Positions 35,334-43,842 of a stretch of 64,000 bases of DNA are shown in pieces. The stretch's first letter is position 1, and the number at the start of each line of letters is the position of its first letter. The notes below the pieces were generated by a model that had not been told where the DNA came from, did not search any database, and saw only the letters and a list, made by a program, of their open reading frames with translations. The stretch is from CBDHCC01 sp965261015. Its GTDB lineage: Bacteria; Pseudomonadota; Alphaproteobacteria; Sphingomonadales; Sphingomonadaceae. Both the position numbers and the translations under genes were made by a program. The stretch covers positions 186,001 through 250,000 of the forward strand of contig CBDHCC010000002.1 in assembly GCA_965261015.1 (NCBI GenBank), given 5' to 3'.

Positions 35334-36603
35334 GCACGCGCGCGAGGTTGCGTTCGGTGGCCCAGCGCGCCAGCGGCAGCCAGTAGAGCACCGGGTCGAT
35401 CCGGAGCGTCTGCCCGGCCGTGACGGTCAGGCGGGTGCGCCCTCCGGGCAGCGGTGCCAGGCGGAAGGTCGTCTCGCGCACGGTCACGTAGCCGCTGACG
35501 TGGGGCGCGTGGACGGTGTCCCACGGGCTCATCTCCACCATGATCGGCGGTTCGCTCAGCACGGCGAAGCGCAGCCGCCGGCCCTCCTCCCAGGCGGTCA
35601 CGCGCTCCACCGCCACGCCGGTCGAGAACTCACCCAGCCGGGTAGCGCCCATGCCGTGGCCGAGCAGCCGGCCACGGATGGGCACGGCCAAGCCTGTCAG
35701 CCCGACCAGGCCCGGCGGCTCCGCAATGGCCTCGTCGCTGATAAGCGCTCGCCACACCTGGTCGGCGGGTGCATCCACCATGACGGACCGCGCCACGTCG
35801 TAGGTCACCGCCGGCGGCAGCGCCGCGTCGGCCAAAATCAGGAGCGGCAGCACCGAGACGCTCGCCAGCGGTCCGCCGCGTCCATGGCCCCGGAGGGCGA
35901 GCGAGCGCCCGGCCGCTCCGCCGATCGCGGCCGCGGCCGCCCCGAGCGGAGACGCCATCAGCAGGCATCCGAGCCCCTCCAGCGCCAACGTGATCAGGGC
36001 CACGCACCCCAGCGCGGCGGCCGCGAGCACGAGCGTGGTGTTGCGCGCCGCCGACACGGGCGCCGCCCGGTTGGCTATCCAGCCTGTGGTCACACCGACG
36101 ACGAAAGGCGTGCCGACGAACAGCGCCCAGCCGTAGCTGCCCAGTGCGATCGCCGACAGCACGACCGCGCCCACGATGATGGCGATGCCCGCCAGGGCGC
36201 CCTTAACTGCAATGGGCCAGCCGGCGTGTCCGTCCGACGCCTTTCGCCGGGCCGATGGTCCGGACAGGGGCAGGATGGCCAGGGCCATGGCCGCGAACAG
36301 CTGCGGCCCCGGCACGATCGTCATGGCCGCCAACGCCTGGCCCAGCGGCGACCCGCCCGCGCGGCGCACAGACAGCAGCGCCAAGGCGGCGATGGCGGTG
36401 AAGCCCGCCAGCAGGACGGTCACCAGCGTCGCGCTCGCCACGTCCGGCTGGTAAGCCACGGCCGTGAAGGGCAGCAGCCAAAACTGGCCGTTCGACTCCA
36501 GCACTACCCCACTGGCGACCGCCGCCACCAGAACGGTGACGTGCTGCGCCAGCACCAGCGCGGCGGCCTGGACGGCATAGAGTAGGCGCGACGGCCGGAC
36601 CAC
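35293..36603 (-). CDS. Membrane protein with C-terminal SRPBCC domain
   Basis: 436 residues. The first 270 residues contain about seven hydrophobic spans (for example LLYAVQAAALVLAQHVTVLVAAV, VLAAAALGCVALITLALEGLG). The C-terminal 150 residues look like a START/SRPBCC ligand-binding fold (VARSVMVDAPADQVWRALISDE, YVTVRETTFRLAPLPGGRTRLTV). Such fusions have no assigned function; a lipid- or polyketide-binding role is a guess. It starts three bases after the desaturase stop, on the same strand, so an operon with it is likely. Confidence 0.75.
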   Translation of the reverse strand: MVRPSRLLYAVQAAALVLAQHVTVLVAAVASGVVLESNGQFWLLPFTAVAYQPDVASATLVTVLLAGFTAIAALALLSVRRAGGSPLGQALAAMTIVPGPQLFAAMALAILPLSGPSARRKASDGHAGWPIAVKGALAGIAIIVGAVVLSAIALGSYGWALFVGTPFVVGVTTGWIANRAAPVSAARNTTLVLAAAALGCVALITLALEGLGCLLMASPLGAAAAAIGGAAGRSLALRGHGRGGPLASVSVLPLLILADAALPPAVTYDVARSVMVDAPADQVWRALISDEAIAEPPGLVGLTGLAVPIRGRLLGHGMGATRLGEFSTGVAVERVTAWEEGRRLRFAVLSEPPIMVEMSPWDTVHAPHVSGYVTVRETTFRLAPLPGGRTRLTVTAGQTLRIDPVLYWLPLARWATERNLARVLRDVGRRAERREG

Positions 36604-36606
36604 GGC

Positions 36607-37518
36607 TCAGGCCTCCACGCGGGCAAGCGAAGGGCGCGGCGGCAGCTGGTCGGGCAGCGCGATGTCCCACGCCCAACCCACCCGCTCGAACAGCCGAATG
36701 ACGGCGAAGCCCCAGTCGCTCTGCCCGGGATAGAGGCCGATGCGCGCGGAGCCTGGGAAAGCATGGTGATTATTGTGCCACGCCTCGCCCATCGTGGGGA
36801 TCGCCGCCCAGGGAACGTCGTGCGCCTGCACGCCGGCGTCCGTCACCCGCCAGCTTTGCGGCCCGCACGTGTGCGCCAGGTGGCCCACGAACCAGTGGCC
36901 GGTGACCGACAGGGTGATCCGCACGCTGATCCCCCACACCACCCACTCCCAGCCGCCGCCGGCGTAGAGCAGCAGCGCCACAGGCAGCTGCTGCGCCATC
37001 CACGTCGCCTCCAGCCAACCGTAAAAGCGATCACGCCCGACGCGGCCGAGGTCGAAGGTGGGCGGCCGGTCCAGCTCCAGCCGGCAGTGCAGCTGCCACC
37101 AGCCGTCCTTAAGCAGGGCGGAGCGATGAGACAGGTAGGGGTGGCAGTCCGTCTGCCGCTGCGCCCAGTCGCGCAGGTCGTGGGTGCGCACCATCCACAT
37201 GGGCCCGCTCATGCCCACCAGCGTGCCGACCCACACCAGCGCGCGCTCCAGCCAGCGCGGGCAGTCAAAGGAGCGGTGGATCAGCCAGCGGTGGAAGCCG
37301 ATGCTGTGGCCAAGCAACAGCGTCGCGCCGCTCAGCAGCAGGCACACCGCCACCGCACTCCAGCTGACGGCGAAGGGCGCCAGCAGCAGGGCCACGCCCA
37401 TGTGCCCGCCGTTCCACAGCGAGTGAACGGGATCCCAGCGGACGCGGCCGGCGACCGGGCTGTCGCCGGGCCGGGCGACCACGCTGCCGACGATCTCGGG
37501 CTTCTCCTGCGCGTCCAC
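36607..37518 (-). CDS. Fatty acid desaturase family protein (acyl-CoA desaturase-like)
   Basis: 303 residues with four membrane spans and the histidine boxes of membrane di-iron desaturases: HSIGFHRWLIHRSF near residue 70, RTHDLRDWAQRQTDCHPYLSH near 110, and AWHNNHHAFPGSARIG near 240. These ligate two irons that introduce a double bond into an acyl chain. The start is GTG 37518 with GGGAGG upstream. It is divergent from an ArsR-type repressor gene across an AT-rich 85-base gap, which suggests repression by that protein. Confidence 0.88.
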   Translation of the reverse strand: MDAQEKPEIVGSVVARPGDSPVAGRVRWDPVHSLWNGGHMGVALLLAPFAVSWSAVAVCLLLSGATLLLGHSIGFHRWLIHRSFDCPRWLERALVWVGTLVGMSGPMWMVRTHDLRDWAQRQTDCHPYLSHRSALLKDGWWQLHCRLELDRPPTFDLGRVGRDRFYGWLEATWMAQQLPVALLLYAGGGWEWVVWGISVRITLSVTGHWFVGHLAHTCGPQSWRVTDAGVQAHDVPWAAIPTMGEAWHNNHHAFPGSARIGLYPGQSDWGFAVIRLFERVGWAWDIALPDQLPPRPSLARVEA

Positions 37519-37603
37519 AGCAACCTCCCTTGCGTAATTAGCTTATCGCTTAACTCCTGGCCACGTCTTGTCAAGTGGTTCACTCACTCCTTAATTATAT
37601 TGC
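37519..37603. promoter_or_regulatory. AT-rich divergent promoter/operator between desaturase and ArsR repressor
   Basis: 85 bases, much more AT-rich than the surroundings. On the plus strand TTGTCA (37568-37573) and TTAATT (37591-37596) are 17 bases apart, a plausible sigma-70 promoter ending close to the ArsR-type start. The stretch holds AT-rich palindrome-like pieces (attagcttatcgctta and ttaattatatt) of the sort bound by ArsR/SdpR repressors. The ribosome-binding site for the desaturase (GGGAGG on the minus strand) is at its left end. Confidence 0.55.
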
Positions 37604-37921
37604 ATGCAAAAGGTGTTCGAAGCGCTGGCGTCTGTCCCACGCCGCAAGATCCTGGCCTACCTGGCGCATGCGGAGTTGAGCGCCGGGGAGATCGCGTCGC
37701 GCTTCGCCATGTCCAAGCCGGCCGTGTCGCAGCACCTCTCGGTGTTGCAGAACGCCGGATTGGTGAAGAGCGACAAGCGCGGGCAATTCGTGTTCTACCG
37801 CCTGGTGCCCGATCGCCTCACCAACACGCTGCACGGCTATGTGCAGGAGGTCTGTCCCGTCTCCCGCCCGCTGAAGCGCGAGAGTGCGGCGCTGCAACGG
37901 AGCGACACCGACGACGATTGA
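37604..37921 (+). CDS. ArsR/SdpR-family transcriptional repressor
   Basis: 105 residues, a single winged helix-turn-helix: VFEALASVPRRKILAYLAHAELSAGEIASRF, recognition helix SKPAVSQHLSVLQNAGLV, wing KRGQFVFYRLVPDRL. There is one cysteine near the C-terminus and no metal-binding Cys pair, so it is more like the SdpR/autorepressor type than a metal sensor. It is divergent from the desaturase and 33 bases upstream of hen1; it may control both. Confidence 0.88.
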   Translation: MQKVFEALASVPRRKILAYLAHAELSAGEIASRFAMSKPAVSQHLSVLQNAGLVKSDKRGQFVFYRLVPDRLTNTLHGYVQEVCPVSRPLKRESAALQRSDTDDD

Positions 37922-37953
37922 CGGCGCGCGCGGCGGCGGGGACAGGTGCCGCC

Positions 37954-38523
37954 ATGCTGCTGACCCTTTCCACCACGCACCGGCCCGCCACGGACCTGGG
38001 CTACCTCCTGATGAAGAACCCGGCCAACGTGCACTCGGTCGAGCTGCCCTTCGGCCGGGCCATCCTGTTCTTCCCGGAGGCGAACGAGGCGCGCTGCACG
38101 GCCGCGATCCTGCTTGAGGTAGACGCCATCGATCTTGTGCGCGGCCGAGGTGCCATCGAGGACCAGTATGTCAACGATCGGCCCTATGCGGCCTCATCGC
38201 TGCTGTCGGTGGCGCTCGGGCGGCTGGTGAAGACCGCCATGGCGGCCCGCTCGCGCGACCGGCAGGCGCTTGCCGACACTCCCATACCGCTGGAGGCGGC
38301 ACTCACGCCGCTCCCCGCGCGCGGCGGCGCGGGGCTGGTGGAGCGGCTGTTCGGCCCGCTCGGCTACACGGTGGAGGCGACCCCGATCCCGCTCGACCCC
38401 GCGCACCCCGAGTGGGGCGACAGTCCCTATGTCGATGCGAGGCTGACCGGCACGGTGCGGCTGTCGGCGCTTCTCACCCACCTGACGGTGCTGATCCCGG
38501 TGCTGGACGACAGCAAGCACTAA
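37954..38523 (+). CDS. hen1: Hen1 N-terminal module (ligase-activating domain), separated by an in-frame stop
   Basis: 189 residues matching the N-terminal half of bacterial Hen1 (LLTLSTTHRPATDLGYLLMKNP, QYVNDRPYAASSLLSVALGRL, TVRLSALLTHLTVLIPVLDD). In characterised systems this half binds Pnkp and activates its RNA ligase. The frame ends at TAA 38521-38523, directly after the conserved DSKH, where intact Hen1 proteins continue with aromatic residues into the methyltransferase half. The next codon onward (YLGEEEVEKLL) is in the same frame and still Hen1-like. If the stop were read through, Hen1 would be 462 residues, the usual length. The start is ATG 37954. Confidence 0.88.
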   Translation: MLLTLSTTHRPATDLGYLLMKNPANVHSVELPFGRAILFFPEANEARCTAAILLEVDAIDLVRGRGAIEDQYVNDRPYAASSLLSVALGRLVKTAMAARSRDRQALADTPIPLEAALTPLPARGGAGLVERLFGPLGYTVEATPIPLDPAHPEWGDSPYVDARLTGTVRLSALLTHLTVLIPVLDDSKH

Positions 38524-38532
38524 TATCTGGGC

Positions 38533-38540
38533 GAGGAGGA
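38533..38540 (+). promoter_or_regulatory. Shine-Dalgarno-like GAGGAGGA between the Hen1 halves
   Basis: The eight bases gaggagga lie just after the in-frame TAA (38521) and just before GTG 38542. They encode the conserved Glu-Glu-Glu of Hen1, so the run may be coincidental, but its position would allow re-initiation and production of the methyltransferase half as a separate protein. Part of the run is rather close to the GTG for optimal spacing. Confidence 0.45.
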
Positions 38541-38541
38541 G

Positions 38542-39342
38542 GTGGAGAAGCTGCTCAGCCGTGGCGAGGGCTGGCTCGACACTCATCCGGAGCGCGAGCT
38601 GATCATCGGGCGTTATCTGCGCTTCGGTAGCCTGAAGAAGCTCGCCCGCGCGGCCCTTGACGGAAATGACGACGTCGACTGCACCGGCGATGGCGCAGCG
38701 CGTCCTGAAGGCCCAGATCGCCTGAACGACCAGCGCATGAAACGGGTGGCGGCGGTGATCGGCGAGCTGGGAGCCACGAGCGTCCTCGACTTGGGCTGCG
38801 GCGAGGGGCGCCTGCTGCGCGCCCTGATCCGCCGCCCCGGCCTCACCCGTCTGGTCGGCGTCGAGGTCGCCCCGCGCGTGTTGGCGACGGCGGCCGACCG
38901 GCTGCGGCTGGAGACGATGCCCGACGCCCAGCGGCAGCGGGTCGAGCTGATGCAGGGCTCGCTCGTCTATCGCGACGACCGGCTGGTGGGCTTCGACGTG
39001 GCCGTGCTGGTCGAGGTTATCGAGCACATGGAGCCCGAGCGCCTCCCTGCCATGGAGGCGGCGGTCTTCGGCCACGCGCGTCCGGCCGCCGTGTTGGTGA
39101 CCACGCCCAACCGCGAGCACAACGCGCTCTATCCTGGGATGGCCGACGGGGCATCGCGCCACACCGACCATCGCTTCGAATGGTCGCGCGCTGAGTTCGA
39201 AAACTGGGCTGCTGGCGTCGCCGACGCGCACGGGTACGATGTGCGCTTCGAGGGCATCGGTACGCTGGACCCGGAGCACGGCGCGCCCACCCAGATGGCT
39301 GTGTTCACCCGCTCGGCCGAAACCGGGAGGAAAGCGGCGTGA
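38542..39342 (+). CDS. hen1: Hen1 C-terminal module: 3'-terminal RNA ribose 2'-O-methyltransferase
   Basis: 266 residues from GTG 38542. This is the SAM-dependent half of Hen1, which methylates the 2'-OH at a broken RNA's 3' end so that repaired RNA resists re-cleavage. It shows the SAM motif VLDLGCGEGRLLRAL and the Mn2+ site EVIEHMEPER (Glu-x2-Glu-His) with the further histidine in SRHTDHRFEWSRAEF. It stays in frame with the N-terminal half, separated only by TAA and six codons. The stop overlaps the pnkp GTG (GTGA), so the three ORFs form one operon. Whether the half is made by re-initiation, stop read-through or not at all is unknown. Confidence 0.88.
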   Translation: MEKLLSRGEGWLDTHPERELIIGRYLRFGSLKKLARAALDGNDDVDCTGDGAARPEGPDRLNDQRMKRVAAVIGELGATSVLDLGCGEGRLLRALIRRPGLTRLVGVEVAPRVLATAADRLRLETMPDAQRQRVELMQGSLVYRDDRLVGFDVAVLVEVIEHMEPERLPAMEAAVFGHARPAAVLVTTPNREHNALYPGMADGASRHTDHRFEWSRAEFENWAAGVADAHGYDVRFEGIGTLDPEHGAPTQMAVFTRSAETGRKAA

Positions 39343-41879
39343 TCATCGAGATTCCCGAGTTCGCGCTGGTCCTGCTCGTCGGCGCGTCCGGTGCTGGCAA
39401 GTCCACCTTCGCGGCCCGGCATTTCCTTCCGACGGAAGTCGTCTCGTCCGACCGGATGCGCGGCTGGGTGGCCGACGACGAGAGCGACCAAAGCGCCACC
39501 GCCGACGCCTTCGACGTGCTCCACTACCTGGTCGACAAGAGGCTGAAGGCGCGGCGGTTCACCGTGGTCGACGCCACCAATGTCCAGCCAGAATCGCGCA
39601 AGTCGCTGGTGGCGCTCGCCAAGCGCCACCACGCGCTGACCGTCGCCATCGTCTTCGACCTGCCCGAGGCGCTGGCGGTCGCGCGCAACGCCGAGCGGCC
39701 GGACCGACAGTTTGGTGCCGGTCCCGTTCGCCGGCAGATGCAGAGCCTCAAGCGCTCGCTCAGGGGCATGCAGCGGGAGGGCATCCGCTTCGTCCACAAG
39801 CTCACCTCGCCCGAAGAGGTGCAGGCGGTCACGATCGCGCGCACCCGGCTTTGGACCGACCGGCGGGACGAAGCGGGGCCGTTCGACATCATCGGCGATG
39901 TGCACGGCTGCGCGACTGAGTTGGAGCTGCTGCTCGCCACGCTCGGTTACCGGATGGCGTGGGACGGCAAGGCAGTTACGGTCTCGCCGCCCGAGGGTCG
40001 CCGCGCCATCTTCGTGGGCGACTTGGTCGACCGCGGGCCGCGTTCTCCGGACGTGCTGCGATTGGTGAAGGCGATGGTGGAGGCGGGCACCGCGCTGTGC
40101 GTTGTCGGCAATCACGACGACAAGCTGAAGCGCCACCTATCGGGCAAGAAGGTCAAGCCAACCCACGGACTGGCGGAGACGATCGAGCAGCTGGCCGCCG
40201 AGCCGCCGGAGTTCGCGCGCGAGGTGCGGGACTGGCTGGACGGCCTGATCAGCCACTATGTGCTGGACGGCGGCGACTTGGTCGTGGCGCACGCGGGCAT
40301 AAAGGAGGAGATGCAGGGCCGCGCGTCCGGGGCGGTGCGCGCCTTCGCCATGTACGGCGAGACGACCGGGGAGATCGACGAGTTTGGTCTGCCGGTCCGC
40401 TCCAACTGGGCGCTCGACTACAAGGGCCGCGCCAAGGTGGTCCACGGCCACACGCCGGTGCTGGACGCCCAATGGCTGAACGGCACGATCTGCATCGACA
40501 CGGGCTGCGTGTTCGGCGGCAAGCTGACCGCGCTGCGCTATCCGGAGGGCGAGCTGGTGTCCGTGCCGGCCGAGCGGACATGGTACGAGCCGATTCGGCC
40601 GCTGGCGGCGTCGTCCCCGCCCGGCGATACGCCCGCCGGGCAGCTGAACCTCGCAGACGTGCTCGGCAAGCAGGTCATCGAAACGACACACTACGGCTTC
40701 GTCACCGTGCGCGAGGAGAACGCGGCCGCCGCGCTGGAGGTAATGAGCCGCTACGCCGTCGATCCGCGCTGGCTGATTCACCTGCCTCCGACGATGTCGC
40801 CGCCCGAGACGAGCGCACGCGAGGGCTGGCTCGAGCGGCCGGAGGAGGCGATCGCCTACTACGCCACCAAGGGTGTCGAGACGGTCGTCCTGGAGGAGAA
40901 GCACATGGGCTCGCGCGCCCTCATCGTGCTCGCCCGCGACGCGGACGTGGCGAGGCGGCGCTTCGGGGTGGAGGGCCATGAGCGCGGCATCGTTGTCACC
41001 CGCACCGGCCGGCGGTTCTTCGGCGACCGGGAGCTGGAGGGAGCCGTGCTGGGTCGGCTGGACGCGGCGATGGAGCAGGCGGGGCTGTGGGACGAGCTCG
41101 CGTCCGACTGGGTGCTGTGGGACGCGGAGATCATGCCCTGGAGCCTGAAGGCGGAGAGCTTGGTGCGCTCCCAATATGCGGCGGTCGGCTCGGCGGCGGT
41201 GGCCGGGCTGCGGGCCGAGACCGACGCTCTGGCGGCGGCAGTGGCGCGGGGACTGCCGCTGGAGGAGGTGGCGTCTGCAACATCCGCCCGGCTTGATGAC
41301 GCGCACCGCTTCCGCACCGCCTACAACCGCTACGTCGCGCCCTTTGACGGCATAGTCGATCTGCGCCTGGCACCCTTCCACCTGCTGGCCTCGGAGGGAG
41401 CGGTGCACGACGGGCGCGATCACCTTTGGCATATGGCGCAGGCTCACCGGCTCGCCGTTGCCGACCCGACCCTGGTCACCGCCACGGAGCACCGTCGAGT
41501 GGACGTGGCCGACGCCGCGCAGGTGGCGGACGTGGTCGCCTGGTGGGAGGCACTGACGGGGGCCGGCGGAGAGGGCGCGGTGGTGAAGCCGCTCGCGTTC
41601 TTCGCGCGCGGCCGCAAAGGGCTGCTGCAGCCGGCGATCAAGTGCCGAGGTCGCGAGTACCTCCGCATCATCTATGGCCCAGACTACGATCGGGCGGGCA
41701 ACCTGGAGCGGCTGAAGTCGCGCGGGCTCGGCCACAAGCGGTCGATGGCGCTGCGCGAGTTCGCGCTGGGATTGGAGGCGCTGCACCGCTTCGTGGACCA
41801 TGCGCCGCTCACGCGTGTGCACCAGTGCGTCTTCAGCGTGCTGGCACTGGAGAGCGAACCGGTGGATACGCGATTGTAG
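39339..41879 (+). CDS. pnkp: Polynucleotide kinase-phosphatase / RNA ligase (Pnkp)
   Basis: 846 residues with three catalytic modules for RNA repair. The 5'-kinase has P-loop GASGAGKST at 15-23 (Lys21, Ser22). The metallophosphatase, which heals 2',3'-cyclic phosphate ends, has GDVHGC with Asp187 and His189, then GDLVDRGP and GNHDDK. The C-terminal adenylyltransferase/ligase has the nucleotidyl-lysine Lys521 in EEKHMGSR. The kinase and phosphatase residue numbers agree with those I recall for the Clostridium thermocellum enzyme. GTG 39339 has GGGAGG upstream and overlaps hen1. In the known system the ligase needs Hen1's N-terminal half to seal. No frameshift or missing catalytic residue was seen. 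Confidence 0.94.
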   Translation: MIIEIPEFALVLLVGASGAGKSTFAARHFLPTEVVSSDRMRGWVADDESDQSATADAFDVLHYLVDKRLKARRFTVVDATNVQPESRKSLVALAKRHHALTVAIVFDLPEALAVARNAERPDRQFGAGPVRRQMQSLKRSLRGMQREGIRFVHKLTSPEEVQAVTIARTRLWTDRRDEAGPFDIIGDVHGCATELELLLATLGYRMAWDGKAVTVSPPEGRRAIFVGDLVDRGPRSPDVLRLVKAMVEAGTALCVVGNHDDKLKRHLSGKKVKPTHGLAETIEQLAAEPPEFAREVRDWLDGLISHYVLDGGDLVVAHAGIKEEMQGRASGAVRAFAMYGETTGEIDEFGLPVRSNWALDYKGRAKVVHGHTPVLDAQWLNGTICIDTGCVFGGKLTALRYPEGELVSVPAERTWYEPIRPLAASSPPGDTPAGQLNLADVLGKQVIETTHYGFVTVREENAAAALEVMSRYAVDPRWLIHLPPTMSPPETSAREGWLERPEEAIAYYATKGVETVVLEEKHMGSRALIVLARDADVARRRFGVEGHERGIVVTRTGRRFFGDRELEGAVLGRLDAAMEQAGLWDELASDWVLWDAEIMPWSLKAESLVRSQYAAVGSAAVAGLRAETDALAAAVARGLPLEEVASATSARLDDAHRFRTAYNRYVAPFDGIVDLRLAPFHLLASEGAVHDGRDHLWHMAQAHRLAVADPTLVTATEHRRVDVADAAQVADVVAWWEALTGAGGEGAVVKPLAFFARGRKGLLQPAIKCRGREYLRIIYGPDYDRAGNLERLKSRGLGHKRSMALREFALGLEALHRFVDHAPLTRVHQCVFSVLALESEPVDTRL

Positions 41880-42102
41880 CTTCCGGTTAGGCCCTCTCGC
41901 AGATGACCCAGAAGCGGAAGTTCATGGCGCTTCTACCGCATCCCGACTTGAGACTTTCGTTCAGCCGATGGTGCCAAGCTAAAAGGCTGCAAGGGTACGG
42001 TCAGTTTTGGACGGCTGAGGCTGACTCACATTCGCTTAAGTTTTGCGCTTGACGCTCACGAGAGCGGGTGCCCGGAGGCGGGCATCAGTTCCAAGATGCC
42101 GG

Positions 42103-43254
42103 TCAAATATTCACGATGTGCGGCACGAAGCGCGAGGTGTCGCGGGTGATCCGCGACCGGTCCTCCCGCATGCCCAACCCCGCCGCACGGTCGCCGATCA
42201 TCCACGCGCCCAGGACAGCGTGACGGTCGCCGGAGCGGAACAGCGGGGCGTAGGCCTGCACGATGCGCGGCTCGTCGCCATAGTCGCCACCCGCACTCTC
42301 CACCTCCTGCCCATCAAGGGTCAGGGCCACATTCTCCCCCTCGCGCGAGAAGACCGGCTTCACCACGAAGTCAGTTAGGGCCCCCGCCGCCGCGTCGCCG
42401 TGCGCGAAGGCGGGCAGCAGGTTGGGGTGGCCGGGGTGGCGCTCCCACAGCATGGGCAGCATGGCTTTGTTGGACAGCACCATCTTCCAGGGCGGCTCCA
42501 GGAAGACGCCGGGGAGCAGGTGTGGCGCGAAGGGTTCGCGCACCATGTCCTCCCAGGGATAGAGCTTAAAGCAGCGATTGATGGTGCGGTCTTGCTCGTC
42601 GGTGAAGCGGCCCTGGTCGTCCACACCGATGTCGGCGATGTCGATCACCTCGACCCGGTGACCCGCCTGGGCGGCGCAGTCCATCAGGTAGCGGGTGGTG
42701 CCCGCGTCCTCCTCGCTCGCGGTGGCGCAGGCGAAGTGGAAGATGCGGTCGGCCTGCCAGCTCCCGAACGCCTCCACCAGGCTCTCCTGCAACCAATTGA
42801 ACTGGTCGGTGTCGTCCGGTAGCACGCCGGCTTCCATTTGGTCGATCAGCCAATTGTGCTGGAAGAAGGCGGCCTCGAAGATTGAGGTGGGCGTGTCGGC
42901 GTTGTACTCCAGCAACTTGGGTGGTCCCTCGCCCGTCCAGGCGAGATCGAAGCGGCCGTATAGGTGCCGATCCCCCTGCCGCCAGCTGTCGCGCACCAGG
43001 TCGAACTGGTCGCGCGGGATGTGCAGGCGGGTGAGCGCGGCCTCGTTATCGACCACGCTCTCGACCAGCTCAAGGCACAGGGCGTGCAGCGTATCGGCGG
43101 CCGGCTCGACGGTGCCCTCGATCTCGTCCATGGTGAAGCGGTAGGCGGCGTCGTCCAGCCAGTAAGGCTCACCGTACAGCGTGTGGAAGCCGAAGCCGAC
43201 GGCCGCCGCCTTCTCCCGCCAGTCGGCGCGCGCGGGCAGGTCGATGCGCTCCAT
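42103..43254 (-). CDS. Glutathionylspermidine-synthase-like ATP-grasp protein (YgiC type)
   Basis: 383 residues of the preATP-grasp/ATP-grasp family: LLEYNADTPTSIFEAAFFQHNW, then the C-terminal ATP-grasp core VLSNKAMLPMLWERHPGHPNLLPAF and VVKPVFSREGENVAL, ending near GAWMIGDRAAGLGMREDRSRITRDTSRFVPHI. The family forms amide bonds, classically between glutathione and spermidine, but YgiC/YjfC-type members lack a proven substrate and are linked to envelope-stress clusters. The start is ATG 43254, three bases after the YgiB-like stop. Confidence 0.88.
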   Translation of the reverse strand: MERIDLPARADWREKAAAVGFGFHTLYGEPYWLDDAAYRFTMDEIEGTVEPAADTLHALCLELVESVVDNEAALTRLHIPRDQFDLVRDSWRQGDRHLYGRFDLAWTGEGPPKLLEYNADTPTSIFEAAFFQHNWLIDQMEAGVLPDDTDQFNWLQESLVEAFGSWQADRIFHFACATASEEDAGTTRYLMDCAAQAGHRVEVIDIADIGVDDQGRFTDEQDRTINRCFKLYPWEDMVREPFAPHLLPGVFLEPPWKMVLSNKAMLPMLWERHPGHPNLLPAFAHGDAAAGALTDFVVKPVFSREGENVALTLDGQEVESAGGDYGDEPRIVQAYAPLFRSGDRHAVLGAWMIGDRAAGLGMREDRSRITRDTSRFVPHIVNI

Positions 43255-43257
43255 GGC

Positions 43258-43827
43258 CTAGCCGCCGAAGCCGCCGCCCCGGCTCATGCCGCGCCCGCCA
43301 AAGCCGCTGCGCGCCGCCGTTCGGGTGTTGACGTTCACCGGCTCCACCCGCGTGACCCCACCTGGCGCGCGCACGCTGGTGACCGACTGACCGGACCGGG
43401 TGCGGTAGATGGGTGTCCCGGCATAGCCGTTGTCCCGGCGGTAATCGTAATAGCCGCGCGGGCTGGTGATGTTCTGAAGCGTGTTGGCGACCAGGAAGCC
43501 CGTCAGGAAGGGCGAAAAGCCGGACCTCTCGCCCCGCTCATATGTCGGCTGGCACTTGGCCTCGCCATACTCCGCCTCGCACGCTGCCTGGCTGTCGAAC
43601 TTCGGGGCCGTAGCAACTGCGGCCGCCTGCGCACCCTCGAACTCTCCCTCGCACACCACTTGGCTGAACCCCGCGGTCGTGCAGTCCGAGACGCTGGCGA
43701 ACTGGCGCTCCGCCGGCCCCGCCGAGCCGCAGGAGGAGAGCGTCAGTCCGGCGGCCGCGATGCCGCCCAGCGCCAGCGAGTGGCGGGCGCGCGCGCTCAG
43801 GCGACGCGGGTTCGGGGGGGTCGTCAT
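43258..43827 (-). CDS. DUF1190 (YgiB-like) lipoprotein
   Basis: 189 residues. The N-terminus has a lipoprotein signal (ALGGIAAAGLTLSSCGSAG, with the lipobox cysteine near residue 33), then a cysteine-containing DUF1190 region (SDCTTAGFSQVVCEGEFEGAQ; QAACEAEYGEAKCQPTY), and a Gly/Arg-rich tail ending RGMSRGGGFGG. It is expected to be anchored to a membrane in the periplasm. YgiB-YgiC pairs are conserved, and this one keeps the usual order. The function is unknown. Confidence 0.85.
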   Translation of the reverse strand: MTTPPNPRRLSARARHSLALGGIAAAGLTLSSCGSAGPAERQFASVSDCTTAGFSQVVCEGEFEGAQAAAVATAPKFDSQAACEAEYGEAKCQPTYERGERSGFSPFLTGFLVANTLQNITSPRGYYDYRRDNGYAGTPIYRTRSGQSVTSVRAPGGVTRVEPVNVNTRTAARSGFGGRGMSRGGGFGG

Positions 43828-43842
43828 CGGCCTAGGCTCCCG

